A model generated the notes under the pieces. The model saw nothing but the letters and a program-made list of their open reading frames with translations, was not told the DNA's origin and made no database searches. This document shows positions 36,549 through 48,781 of a DNA stretch of 64,000 bases, one piece after another. A program made the position numbers and the translations under genes. The stretch is from assembly GCA_030549335.1 (NCBI GenBank), contig CM060184.1:44543909-44607908 (forward strand), read 5' to 3'. The DNA comes from Pontederia crassipes. Its lineage: Eukaryota > Streptophyta > Magnoliopsida > Commelinales > Pontederiaceae. The first letter of the stretch is position 1. The number at the start of each line of letters is the position of its first letter.

Positions 36549-37730
36549 TATTGGCGCAAAGTTTTAATGACATATAAAATTATATTTTGATGATACAAAT
36601 ATCGAAAGAGTAAAGTCAAAATGCTAAAAATGTTTAAGGAAAAATGGATAACTTTATGCACTAACTTTGATTAAATAATTGATTATGATTTTATTAGATT
36701 CTGAATGAATGATAAATATCAAAGTTGTAGAGAATCATGCTATCTATCCATAGAATTAAAGATTATCTAATTTGGAAAACATTATGCTCAAAATGAAAGC
36801 CGGTCGACCTGGGACAACCTGCCGGTCGATAGAATGAAAGTCGATCGAGACAACACCGGACGACCGATCCAATATACCGGTCGATCAATGCATGAGCTGC
36901 TTTGTTCCATGATGAGACTATACCGGTCGACGTTGAGATGATACTGGTTGATGTACCGGTCGACTAACCAGCTGCGGTTAGTGAAGAAAATAAGCGCAAC
37001 GGTCATATAGACTAGTCGACCAGTCCATTAATGCGGTCGACCGATTTCTTGGTTAAATGAACAATAACGGTTAATTTTGAAGGAGAAATTTTTGGAATAA
37101 TTTTTGAATGAATTTTTCACATACTAGAGCTTATAAAAGGAGTGCCAAAGCCAGAAGCAAGAGCATCCATCCAAACATTGAAGAAAAACTTCAAGTTATC
37201 AAAAGAAGACATTTTTCTTAAAGTTTTCATTTTAAATTTTCTCTTCTTTCTCTCTGCTCCTCTTGTGAGCTTAGCATTGTAAAAGAGAGAAACATTTTAT
37301 TTAGAAAAATACTGAGAGAGCTCCTATATAAAAGAGGTTCTAAATTTACCTCTTGAGCGAGAAAAAAAAATAGTTTCATTAGAGGAGAGGTGAGCCTTAT
37401 CTCTCAAAGTGGAGAAAAGATGGTAGTGTAAAGGGCTTTTCTTCCTTTTCCCATTTGGAACAAAGGAAGAGTTTTAGTGGAATCTTCGATGATCTCGAGG
37501 TCAAAAAGTTGGAACAGAGACGTAGGCCAAGGTGTGGTCGAACTTCGTCAACAACCACCACGTGCATTGTGATTGAATTCCCTCTCTCTCTCCCTCTTAT
37601 ATTGTGTGATGTGATTTGATTTGTGTTGATTGTTGAATCAATTTTAAGTTTTCACAATGATTTTCGTGAAATCGATACTTTGATTTTTAAACACCAATTC
37701 ACCCCCTCTTGGTGCCTTTTGGTTCCAACA
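36549..37730 (+). repeat. 3' LTR of the gag-only Copia element
   Basis: A full-length partner of the 5' LTR. The first dinucleotide is TA instead of TG, a mutation in the terminus that integrase needs. There are many point differences from the 5' LTR, so insertion is not very recent. Confidence 0.93.
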
Positions 37731-37735
37731 GGTAA

Positions 37736-38425
37736 CAAATATATATTTAGGAACACACATATGATAGGAATGTATAAGTACATAATTTATGTTGAAGGTA
37801 CATATAATAATATATATTAAAGTATATGGGGTTGCGTCAAAATAGATAACATATATATAGTTATATAAATATAGATAGCATATAGTTAATCTATTGCTTA
37901 ATTAACATATATGTTCCTCAAACATATATAGTTATGAGACGCCAAGTAGTGTTAAAATAGTGCAAATTAAGTGTTGTATGTGTTACATGTGTAGGCAACT
38001 ATAGGAATATATTTTTATATTGGCGTCTACATAGCGTCACAATAGTTGACGCAAGTAGCGTCACATACCTCGGCGCCTAAACCGTGCAACAATACGGCGC
38101 CCATATCGATTCCTCGCTATCGACAAAGCATCTCAAACTATGCGATGCTACATTCACGTCGAACGGTGTCAACGCTACAACATCGCTAAATTCTATCACG
38201 TGTTTTCACTCCATCGCGCGCAATAATAGCGGCTAATTGGCATCTCTATGGTGCCTCCATTAGTGCATATTTCTCAAAACGCAATGAAAATGCTATTGGG
38301 AGGCAAGTAGCATCTCTTTGTTGTGACTCAACTGAGACACTATATCGTCGCTCGTGACGTCGACTTAGCGTCACTAGCGATGGAGACGCTATTTTGCGTC
38401 GCTAATCGCCAATTTTCTTATAGTG
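37736..38425. repeat. CACTA right subterminal zone, outer part
   Basis: Dense AGCGTC/GACGCT-type words from about 38020 to 38410, ending at the terminal TAGTG (38421-38425). Confidence 0.8.
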
Positions 38426-38428
38426 AAC

Positions 38429-38780
38429 CCTGCACCTGGATCTGTGCAAGTAACTGAAATGCTTGGATGGATGGCTGAACAACTGATGATGACGAAGTTG
38501 CACATGGCATAGAAATAATCAGTCATGAGTCTCTAGAGTTTTTATTTAGAAGAGTCTTATGGAATAATGAATTCTTCCTAGTTTTATGACATGATGATGA
38601 AACTACTTTTATTTAAGTCTTCTGTTGAATTATAGATGGTTTTATTTTATTCTCATGTTTAATGATTTCCCAAATAGTATGTCTATCATTTTATTATGAT
38701 GATGTTATGACGCACGGACTAGCACTACCGAAATGACCTAATTGCTCTCTAGCTTTTAGGGTGGATTTTCATAGTATACA
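38429..38780 (+). repeat. 3' LTR of gypsy 1, second part
   Basis: This resumes the LTR after the CACTA insertion. 38660-38780 matches 16005-16127 of the 5' LTR almost base for base, and is followed by the CATTT duplication. Confidence 0.88.
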
Positions 38781-38785
38781 CATTT

Positions 38786-39600
38786 TATTTTATTTTCTTT
38801 TGTATCATATATGATAAATATTAATCATGATCATAGATGATAAGTGCATTTTAATCTTGGAAATCTATAAATATTAATTGTTGTAACTATTTTTTATTCA
38901 GTAGCATTTGTTTTATTGTACCATTCATGCTTCAAACTAGTGTGCCGGAAAAAAAAAGCTCTGATAGCCATTCGACCCTTTTATCTTGTGTTGAATTAGT
39001 CAAGTCGACCTATTCGATTCAAATGAGTCAGTCAGTCCAACTTTTTTAAATTATTTTAAAAACATTGTGATAGTAACATTGTGATAGTACATTTGGAAAC
39101 CCCTAATCGCCCGTTGCGTCACATACTTTGACTTTGGCTTTGACTTTGGCTTCTCCTTGGCAGACTACGAAGTGGCAGATCCAATGAAAAACCGATGTCC
39201 TTCAAGTTTTCTACATGTCACCTTGGCTCCTTCCTTCAAAACAGATGTGTATAGTTCTCGAGTCAACATTCTGGTGATTGAATATGATCCAACGACAATT
39301 CGGTGATTGACCTAGTCATTACTTGATTCCTTCTACCTTTTCCCCTTAGTTTTGTACTCTTTTTTCCATTGATTTCATACCCATTTTGTTCTTCCCTTTT
39401 TGTCAGCAGAGAACCGTGCGACCTTCCCTTGGTGGTGTGTCCAATTCAAAAAATGTGCCCTTGGCCAGCTAAGGTGTTTTTTCGGCCTCGCTACGTCATC
39501 ACGAGTGGGGGCATAGTCACTACGTGACTAGGTGGTGTGGCATTGGTATGCCATCAAGCAGTAAGATTAAAAATGAAATCTGCATGGGAACATTGCCAAA
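38786..39600. other. Intergenic sequence, nothing recognised
   Basis: Mixed-composition sequence with a short repeat TTTGACTTTGGCTTTGACTTTGG near 39126-39150. No gene or transposon end was identified. Confidence 0.4.
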
Positions 39601-41650
39601 CTTATAAATGCACGAGAAAAGACATTGTTAAAATGTTTGTGTTGTGGAAAACTTATAAACTATTATGACGTTAAATATTAACTTATAAAGCACTTGAAAC
39701 GTGTAACTCCATCGAAAAAAGTGCACATGAAGAAAATGAGGAGATAAACATTTCTCTAGAGCCATTTGAGACAGATGCACAAGAAGAGTCTACCCAAAGA
39801 ATTTCAAGTGAAGTGAAGGAGAAAGGAAAAAGAAATAAGTATTCCAAATACAACAACTTTTTTTTGGCTCCAAGAGCTACTCCATTATAGTTACTGGATT
39901 TCGTTTACTTGTGTAAACCTAGTTTACTATCAGCCCATGACAAATTCTAATGCAACTATTAGCCCAAGATAGAGGTAAATTATTGTATGATAGGAATTGG
40001 GGTTGTCAATTAATACATTTACAAATACTTGGTCAGCAACTGATTGCAATATAATGATAGATTATTTATAGGACTGAAAAATAGACAACTCTAGGGATGT
40101 TAAAAAAATAGATAACTCATTAACTTTCTTGTTTATTCTCCAAAAAGAATTTATTTGTTAAATCAATTGACACTTTTGACATTGTAAAGGATGCTAAAAC
40201 TTTTTGCAACTTATTTGTTGATTTGGCTGAAGTTGCTAGAACAAGTAATATTGTACATTTAGTCATAAATAATACTGCAATTTATAAAGTCACCAAAGTT
40301 ATTAGAATGTTATTGAATGAGAAGTATCTATTTATCTATTGATCTCCCACGTACCACACATTGTTTGAATTTAATCTTTAGAGACATTATAACCGAATAT
40401 TGTGAACAGCTTAACTAAATGGGCATCAAAGTTAGCAAAGTCTTGGTTAAGGAATAGACCAAAATAAACTAAAATTTTGCACCCTCGATCAACTCACATT
40501 GCAAAAACATTCGCCGTATTGAAAACATCCACGATCATAAGGTTGGTTTGCAAGTTTTGATGACAAATTTGGATTTCATGAATTCAAAATATTACAAATA
40601 AAATAATTAAGGTTGTCATTGATATTGTGTTAAATAGTAGATTTTGAAATGATTGTGACATTATTGTGCAAATTGTAGCTCTTTTGACTCGCTTATTAAA
40701 AATATTGATGGAGATGATAAACCATCATCCCTTACTTATATTACATAGCAAAGAGATCAACTAAGAGAACTTTCATACACTAGAAGTCTTCGTATAAGTT
40801 TTATACGAGAATAATCAAGCAACAATGGATAACCTAACTTCAGAAAAAATATTCTTTGTACTGCATATTTTATGAATCCAACTTTTTATTATAACAAAGA
40901 CAAATTTTATATCAATTCCAGAAGTTAACAAGGATGACTTGATGGGATACAATTGTTAGAAGCTGAAAGATTGAAGTTCTAAAACAAAGTTGCTAATCAA
41001 GATTGATTGCAAAGTTTTAGTAAACAACGTGTTATTATGACAGTGAAATAATTGATACCCAGCAAGATCTTTTTACATTTTTATGTTGTAACAAAAGCTT
41101 GTTACATTAATCAATTTTATGTGTTAAGTATTATTAATATTTTTATGTAGCTTTTATTGAAAGCTTGGATGTAGTGCTTCCATTGGTGTCTATCAGCTAG
41201 AACTAAGAGGTTAAATGATATTGTATATGTGCATTAAAATTTGAGTTTGAAAAATGGATTTGTGAAATGAAAGGTTAAATAACTCATGTATGTTTATCAT
41301 AATTTTATAATTTGTAGAGCTCTTATCAAACAAAAATCACTTTTTAATCCTATTGATTATGAGAGCGTGGACAAAATTGAATATTTTGTACAATAGAGAA
41401 GGAAGAGAGTCCCATGTCAGAAGGTAGTAAAATGCATTTTCTTTGTTGTATGTTTGACTACAATTATTTGGAAGGTCCAAAACTTAATTTGCAAGGTAAA
41501 TGAATTTTCTTTTTTATTTCAAAATTCAAATTATTAATTTTTAAGATGTTTATAATTGTGACTTTAAATTTTAACTCCTTTCATTTATACTTTGTGTTAA
41601 GATGACATGGAAGGAAACAAATTTGAAGATAGGTCTATTTGGATTCTTTT
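39600..41650 (+). pseudogene. Decayed hAT-type (DUF659) transposase
   Basis: The clearest piece lies at about 40160-40345. It reads KSIDTFDIVKDAKTFCNLF, then NIVHLVINNTAIYKV and MLLNEKYLFIY, a stop, and SP. This follows the hAT/DUF659 pattern of a VTDNA segment followed by a YWSPCAAHC-like segment, with the key Asp changed to Asn and the Trp codon to a stop. Later pieces include HIAKTFAVLKTS (about 40500) and, near 41190-41250, LNDIVYVH then NLSLKN, as in the C-terminal dimerisation domain. Many stops occur. No ends were found. Confidence 0.55.
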
Positions 41651-42570
41651 TTTTTTCTCAAGATGAATATTAGTAAAAAGAAATGATAAGCAAAAAAAAA
41701 ATCTTGAACTTGAATTATTTATATTTTTTTACGTTCAACATTTGTTAAGTTTCACCAATTGTGTTTGATCTATAAAATTATATTTGATTATGATGTTATG
41801 TTATTTTATTAACTTATATTTGATTATTCTATTATATTACTTATGAACTTGTATCTGAGTTGTGACTAAAAAGACTTGTTGCGATATTATCAAGTAGTAT
41901 AAAAATATGCGTGTTAATTTTATTGATATTTTTTATTAATTTATTATTTTTTTATCCCATCATTTAGTACATTCGGTCGATCTTATCTGATCCGAGTCGA
42001 ATTTTACCCGCATTGGTTCATTTCAAACGTAAACGATATGCTTTTTAATATTGACAATGTTTAAATATTTCTCAAATTTTTTGTACGCTTTAAAGTTGTT
42101 TTATAATATTATCAGTTTATTACAGATAACTCATTATATTGCATGATATTGTTTTCTAATAAAAAAAAAGACGGATAATCATTATTTGCGAGTTGTATAA
42201 CTTGGTGAAGATTAATATTCATATAGGTTAGGTAATCCTTAATTAATTATTCACTCTATTTTTTTCAAGAACGACACGATTCTTCTTAGAAAGAAATCAC
42301 CTATTAGTTTTTCGACGGTGGAAACTGGAAAATCAAGGAGAACAAGAAATCAAGCTCACAGCTATAGAAAATGATCTTCTTATGCTGCACCTATTTCTTT
42401 AGTTGCAAGATTTTGAAGTGAGAATAACGGCAAAAACATTTACAGAGATAAAAAAAATTATGACATTTAAATAATATATTTCCTACCATAAAAGAAACTT
42501 TTATTTCTTTCGTTCTTCCGTAGAAAAAAAACATTACACAATGCACTATCATGATTTTCTGCATCAAATG
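41651..42570. other. AT-rich intergenic sequence
   Basis: No gene or transposon recognised between the hAT relic and the LTR fragment. Confidence 0.4.
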
Positions 42571-43262
42571 TGTTGCCAGGAGAGAAAAAATAAATAAATA
42601 AAATTATTAAAAATAAATCAGAATCAAAATAATTAAAATAAAATAAATCTTGATGGGAGTTAAAATCTTACCTTATCTAAAGATTATAGATAACTCCCCC
42701 TATTTAAGCCTCTCCTGCATCCCTCATAACAAAATTTAATCCTAGCCGTCGCCTCCCTTGCGTCCTCCCCCAATGCCCCGCCGGATGTTGGAGAGATCGC
42801 CGGAGACGAGCCCGAGCGAACTAAGGTGAACAACAACAATAGTTGACCTTCTCTTCAATGTTTTTTTATTTTTCTAACTTGGTTTCTCTTCGTTTTCTTC
42901 ATCAAACCGCGCAATCAAGGGTGAACGAGCAGAGGAGAGAACAAACTTTGAGATTGGGGGTCCGTCTGGGACGTCCGACGTAGAGGACGATCGAAATGAG
43001 CCTAGAGAAATCGATCAAAACAATTGGGAAAGAGAACAAAGATAGGTGGATCACCTGGATCAATCTCTGTATCGATTTTAACAATAGATTTGCATATTTA
43101 AGGGCCACTTAGAGCCCTAGCATCATCTTCTATTTACCCTTCATCGCCCATGTATTTATTTCATTATTCTCGTCAAAAGACTAGTCAAAGTCAAAGTTTT
43201 GGTCACGATATAACATTGTTAGTAGCGACCATCATATTGGATCTTGCCTTTGGGGCGTTATA
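42571..43262 (+). mobile_element. Degenerate LTR fragment, inverted relative to the 44.5-46.4 kb LTR
   Basis: It matches the reverse complement of the LTR at 44518-46399 over long stretches: CCAGGAGA(G)AAAAAATAAAT, GTTAAAATCTTACCTTA, TATTTAAGCCTCTCC, GATCGAAATGAGCCTAGAGA-like text and GTCAAAGTTTTGGTCA-like text. About 1.1 kb of the middle is missing. Just past its end TTATGGTATCATAGC (from 43264) looks like a decayed primer site, so this may be the 5' end of an old plus-strand element. Confidence 0.7.
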
Positions 43263-43379
43263 TTTATGGTATCATAGCTAGACGTGGGGACTCTCTTGAC
43301 GTCCCGAAGTACTTAGAGTATTAGAGTACCTGAAGTCCCATGTGCACACATCACGAACAAGTCGCTGCGCCATCCGAAC

Positions 43380-44040
43380 CGATCAAGTAAGAATCATTGC
43401 ATTATTTTAATATGATTTGACTCGGGCCCAATAAAATCTTGCACGAAAAAGATAATTTTATTTTTAAATTATAATATTTTTAGTACTACAAATTTAGGGT
43501 AAAAATTATAGTCGGTATGTTATTTTCCTAATTAAAAAATTATTATTTATCATAATATTATATATTTAATTCACATAAAAAATTGGACGGCTCGATCCGA
43601 ATGGGTCATGCAAAAAATGTACTGACTCAATCTAAAAGCCTTCAATTTTTTATATTTTTATTTATTATTTATTACTTGAAGTTATTAATGATGACTGTGA
43701 TTGAAAATTTGAAAAGTTGAGTAATCTTGACTGAAAGTTTTGAAAAGTTGGATGATCATATAGATACAAAATTAAGTTTGAATAAAGCAGAGAAAAAATT
43801 GCTGATGTGATATTTTTTATTTTTTTATTACAATGTGAAAGAGAGAAAATACTGACATGGTGCCTAAGCATCCACATAAGAGTCATGTCAACGATTTATC
43901 GATTATTTAGTTATAACTGATCGTGATGACCGTGGTTGATAAAGTTCGATGATCGTAGTGTTACAAAATAAAGTTGGATATTAGAAATACTTAAGTTGGA
44001 TGATCATGAGTGAAATTTACTCTATTATCATATCATCTTT
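43380..44040 (+). repeat. Dispersed repeat R, copy 1
   Basis: It shares ordered blocks with 56262-57900: GGGCCCAATAAAATCTTGCACG / AGCCCGATGAAATCTCGCACG, AAAAAATTGGACGG, GATTGAAAATTTGAAAA and GATCGTGATGACCGTG. Copy 2 is interrupted by an inverted-repeat transposon. The two copies are in direct orientation on either side of elements A and B. The class of R is unknown. Confidence 0.7.
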
Positions 44041-44517
44041 CAGTTATTTTATTGGAAAGCCTCCTTGAGGTTGCAGTTCTCTTGGCCAGCTTTGTACTCT
44101 CTCCTGTCTCTCGCAAAGCACACTATATTTAACTTCCACCAATTCGATTCCAATGTTTTAAGTTGAAAAAGGTTAGAAGTATGAAACATATTTATCTACA
44201 TAAAGTGGCACTGATCCGTTATTTGATTTCTTGCAGCAGGTGTGGACTGACTTGAAGTTTGAGCTTTGTGTATGTGGAATCAGTGGTCAGCTCACGTTTG
44301 GCGTTCTTAAGAAAATTGAAGAAATGTTATCTGCCAGATGCTGTTACTAGCATATTCAGTTTACATGCTGGTGGCTGATCTGTGCCTATGCAGTATTGAC
44401 TTGCCCAATCTGTATCAGAAAAAAAGTCGAGTTTTCTTGGTAAGACCACTCCGTAATTCGCAAAAGAGTAATAAATTGTTTGATACCATGGGAAATTTCT
44501 TTACATTGGATCCTTGA
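44041..44517. other. Unique-looking sequence between repeat R and the LTR of element A
   Basis: Base composition is less extreme than in the neighbouring repeats, and it contains the exon-like segment at 44237-44350. No other feature seen. Confidence 0.4.
44237..44350 (+). CDS. Possible terminal exon of an unidentified gene
   Basis: A good acceptor (TTTGATTTCTTGCAG, ending at 44236) precedes 37 open codons closed by TAG at 44348-44350. The peptide includes WTDLKFELCVCGISGQ then LTFGVLKKIEEML and looks like ordinary protein. I do not recognise the family and found no upstream exon, so it may be a host gene fragment left after retrotransposon insertion. Chance cannot be excluded. Confidence 0.25.
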   Translation, partial: QVWTDLKFELCVCGISGQLTFGVLKKIEEMLSARCCY

Positions 44518-46399
44518 TGTAACACTCTCAAATTGTCACTTGCCACGTGGCAAGATTCAACCTGAGGGTCATCTTGACCAAAATTTTGATTTGACCGATT
44601 CTTTGACCAGAATAAAATAAAAGCGGAAAACTAAAAAATAACATCAATAAAATAGCAATAAAATAGATATCCAAATAATAATATTTAATATAATTAAAAA
44701 ATAGTTATGACATCATGAATATCAAAATAGTGCGATAGCCTAAGAACATGGACTCAAAGTATTTAAAACAATAGAAAAATAATACTAAGACACAACATGT
44801 GCACTGGACCATCACGAACGTCGTCAGTCACAGCTCATTCTTGATTATCATCATTACTTGCAGGAGAGAATAATAACTCGTGAACTTCACAACTCAAGAG
44901 GTGGATAATAATTGATAAACATATGAGCATGAAACAAATAGCATAGGCGGGTGGATCAATGGGAATATAATTAATGTCATGCTATATAAGAATCAATAGA
45001 AATAGATCAATATGATGCTCTGAGTAAGATCAATGTGCCATGAAAAATGAATCAATGCTCTGGATTAATGTCATCTATGCAATGTTATCAATGAACGTTT
45101 TGGTTACAATGAGGTGTCATGTACTTTATGAGATCAGTGATTGTGCACACCATGACAAGTTATTCTCGATATAGTTGAGGGTATCCTCTTTCGTCACACG
45201 ATGGAAAAAAATCGTAAACGGGGACAAGGTCGAGCCAGTGCCCTAACAATGCGATGAAAATAATGCCATGAGCTCCTGTCAATCCGTAACATTGGCACCC
45301 AAGCTTTTATCTTTATTAATTACTTAGGTTATTATTTTTGCCCAAATTAGGACTTCAGATCATGCAATGCAATACTATACTATAAATCAACATCTTTGAT
45401 GAAACAAGCATAAATGTAATAGAAAAATGAAATCACATCACAATGCATCAACTCGGCAGAACCTAGCTCGGTTCGATCTGACCCGGGCCGGGTTCTTCGC
45501 TGATTGGTTCCCTTGGTCCAACTCGGGCTGAGTGTAATCCGAACCTGGTCCGAGTGAAATTCAAGAAAGGTCCCTACCAAAATTCGGGCCGGTGGTTGTA
45601 CGCACATTGGCGACGGCGCGAGTCGGGCGACGAAGAACCTGTGTCGAGTTCTGCGTCGATCTACCCTATGGCAGTCATACCCGGGCCGGGTTCTGTGATT
45701 CCGACGAAATCGTGGTCGTGGCTTCTTGATCTTTCCCATGGTTCGGCCAGAATAAACCTCTTATGCATAAAGTAAATACATGGATCGATGAAGGGTAAAT
45801 AGAAGACAATTCTACGGCTCGAAGTGGGTCCTTAAATATGCAAATCTATTGTTAAAATCGATCCAAAAGTTGATCCAACGATCCACCTACCTCTGTTCAC
45901 TTTCCCTTCCCTATTGTTTTGATCGATTTCTCTAGACTCGTTTCATTTGCCCTTGTCGTTGGCAGTCCCAGACGGACCTCAATCTTGAAGTTCGTTCTCT
46001 CCTCTTCTTGTTCACCCCCTGGTCGTGCGGTTTGATGGAGAAAATGAAAATAAACTGAGTTAGGAAAACAACAACGGAAAACATTGAAGAGAAGGCCAAC
46101 TATTGTTGTTGTTCACATTGGTTTGCTTGGGCTCGTCTCCGGCGATCTCTCAGGCGTCCGGCAGCATGTTCCTGAGTTCTTGGATGTGAGTACACGAGGG
46201 AGGATGTGAGGGAGGCAACTACTAGGGCTAAACTTTGTTATGAGGGATGGAGAGGCTTAAATAGAGGGAGTTATCTACAACCTTTAGGTAAGGTAAGATT
46301 TTAACTTCCACCAGGATTTGTTTTATTTTAATTGTTTTGATTCTGATTTAGTTTTAATAATTTAATTTATTTTTTTCTCCTGGATGATCGGATGTTACA
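44518..46399 (-). repeat. 3' LTR of element A
   Basis: 1882 bp with inverted ends TGTAACA...TGTTACA. A GC-richer core at 45430-45720 carries CCCGGGCCGGGTTC words. A degenerate, inverted relative lies at 42571-43262 and a more distant relative at 173-2240. Confidence 0.88.
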
Positions 46400-48781
46400 T
46401 TATAAACCTCTTAAAAATAAAATTCGTCCTTGAATTTACGAATGAGGTAGAGGCTTACCGAAAAGAGTTCGGAACTGCTTGCCCATCTCTGACTCAAGTT
46501 ACCATGTAGCTTCAGCATTCCAGTGGTGGCTCCATGCAACTCTCACCATGGATATTTCTCTATTTTTGTGCCGCTGAATCTTATACTCTAATATCTCCAT
46601 GATTGCTCTTCATATGTGAGGTCTCCTTTAGGTTAGGCTCTTTATATCTTACAATATTGTCATTATTGTGTTTATATTTTCTCAACATTGATAGCATACA
46701 TATGTGGAAGACATTATGTATGCACCCATAAGAAGGGGGCAAAGCCAGTCTATATGCGACATCGCCAACAAGTTCAAGCACCTCAAAAGGTCATACATAT
46801 ATGGGACTTATCTTCTCATTCTTGTTGAATCTCATAACTCCCTTCATAGGAGAGACCTTCAGCATCACCTTGTCACCAACCTACAACATTTGCTCACATA
46901 TGCTTCTGTCTGCATAATTCTTTTGTTGGGACTAAGCAGCCTTCATCCTTTCTTTAATCAGCTCCACTTTGTCGGCATTTTCTTGTGCTTCTAATATCTC
47001 TTTCTTTTTCATGGACCTCTTTTCTCCAACGTCATTCCAATGTGTTGGCGAACGACATGATCTTCCATACAGTGCCTCGAATGGAGTCATGTCGATGCTA
47101 GAGTGGAAGCTATTATTATAGGAGAACTCTATCATAGAGAGGTGTTCGTTCCAACTCCCCTGTCAATCGAGCGTGCAAGCTCTCAACATATCCTTGAGTG
47201 TGTATATGGTGTACTCCGACTGCCCATCTATTTATGGGTGGAATGCACTATACTAAAGTTTAGGCAGGTACCAAAAGCATCTTGTAAACTCTGCCAAAAT
47301 TTGATTGTAAATCTGGGGTCACAATCCAAGACAATGGATTTTGAGATTTCATGGAGTCGGATGATCTCTCAAACATATAAGTCCAGTAAGCTTGGAACCA
47401 ACTGCTTCCACTTGATGGGGAGGAAGTGGGCCATTTTCGTCAATCAATCAACGATTACCCAGATGACATCGTGGTCCTTTTGCATCTGCGGCAGGTTGGA
47501 CATAAAGTCCATAGCAATCTTCTCCCACTTCCATTCTGGGATTCATAAGGACTTCAGCGACCCATAAGGTCTTTAATGCTCGATCTTTACTTGTTGGCAT
47601 ACAATACATTTGGAGACATAATCTGCTATCTCCCTTTTCATATCATTCCACCAAAAGCTATATTGTACGTCCTTGTACATCTTTGTATTACTAAAATGTA
47701 TGGCAAACTCTGACTTATGACACTCATCCATAACTTCCCGCTTGAGAGTTGCATCATTCGGAACCCATAGTCATCCCCTGTATCTAAGTCCTCCGTCGAT
47801 TTTGACTTTGACTTGCTCATTGTGGCATTTTTAATTAAGTGGGGGTACTCCGCATCATAGGATTGAACTAGATGATTCTATCTATCAAACTGGGGTGCAG
47901 TTGATGTACCATCCATAATGCCTCATTATGCCCAATCTTGGTGTTCCAATGACTGAATTCTTCTAACAACTCGTGCTCCAGCAGTCTCATATAGGCCAAT
48001 GATCCTTCCCACTTGCATTTACTACAAAGCAAGCTCAGTGCATTTATTACAGAGTTCCCTTTAGCATGATGGTAATTAATTGCAAACTCATAATCCTTTA
48101 AAAATTACAGCCACCTACGTTGCCTCAAGTTTAGATCTCGCTACTAAAAAATGTGCTTCAGGCTCTTATGGTCATGGTCAGTGAAGACTTGAAATGTCTC
48201 TCCATAGAGATAGTGGCACCATAACTTCAGTGCAAACACCATTGTAGCAAGCTCCAAGTTGTGTGTAGGGTAATTGAGTTCATGCTTCTTGAGCTTCCTA
48301 GAAGCATAAGCAACTATCTTGTCATGTTGCATAAGTACATTGCCACATGCATCACTGTACACCACATACCCACCACTACCTGACGGAATTGTAAGTATTC
48401 GTTAACCGAGTCTTTAGCTCCTAAAAATTCTACTCGTGGGACCATACGTACTTAACTCCTTTCCTTGTCAAATTTGTATGCCGCTATTCTTGAGAAATCT
48501 CTGATGAAATGATGATAATAGCCTGCCAGTCCCAAGAAGCTACGAATCTCTATGGCATTCGGTTGTGACCAATTTTCCACTGCTTCCACCTTGGAGGGAT
48601 CTACAGAAATACCTTGCTTTGATACGATGTGCTCAAGGAACATTATTTCTTTCAGCCAGAATTCACACTTGGACAGTTTAGCATAGAGCTTATGCCGTCT
48701 CAATGTCTCCAACACAATTTGGAGGTGTTGTCGATGCTCCTCTGGGCTTGATGAATAGATCAAGATATCATCGACAAAGAG

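Larger units (their letters stand above)
33114..37730 (+). mobile_element. Gag-only Copia-type LTR retrotransposon (TR-GAG-like), nested in CACTA
   Basis: The 5' LTR is 33114-34294 (TGTTGGAATAAAG to CCAACA) and the 3' LTR 36549-37730 (TATTGGCGCAAAG to TTCCAACA). The 5-bp flanks GGTAA (33109-33113) and GGTAA (37731-37735) match. The primer site TGGTATCAGAGC is at 34297-34308 and the polypurine tract (AAAAAAAGGGGAGATT) ends at 36548. The interior is only 2.25 kb and holds a gag with a decayed zinc knuckle but no protease, integrase, RT or RNase H. The whole element is 4.6 kb. It is non-autonomous and would need another Copia's enzymes. Confidence 0.93.
24731..38425 (-). mobile_element. CACTA (En/Spm-type) DNA transposon, 13.7 kb, nested in gypsy 1
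   Basis: The left end is CACTACAAGAAAATCGACGA and the right end, read on the minus strand, is CACTATAAGAAAATTGGCGA. The 3-bp flanks AAC (24728-24730) and AAC (38426-38428) match. The subterminal zones are full of AGCGTC/GACGCT words. It carries a TNP2-type transposase relic and a second gene, both on the minus strand. A Copia-type element (33114-37730) is inserted in its right subterminal zone; without it the CACTA is about 9.1 kb. The coding parts are broken, so it is unlikely to move by itself, though its ends could still be recognised. Confidence 0.95.
14780..38780 (+). mobile_element. Ty3/gypsy LTR retrotransposon 1 (outer member of a three-level nest)
   Basis: The element starts with TGTAATACC at 14780 and its 3' LTR ends TATACA at 38780. 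The 5-bp flanks CATTT (14775-14779) and CATTT (38781-38785) match exactly. The primer site TGGTATCACAGC (16130-16141) differs by one base from the initiator-methionine tRNA site. Order of domains is protease, RT, RNase H, integrase and a chromodomain-like C-terminus, the gypsy order; chromovirus-like is inferred. The pol genes are broken and no gag is visible. The 3' LTR is split at 24730/38429 by a CACTA transposon. Without the insert the element is about 10.3 kb. Confidence 0.92.
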
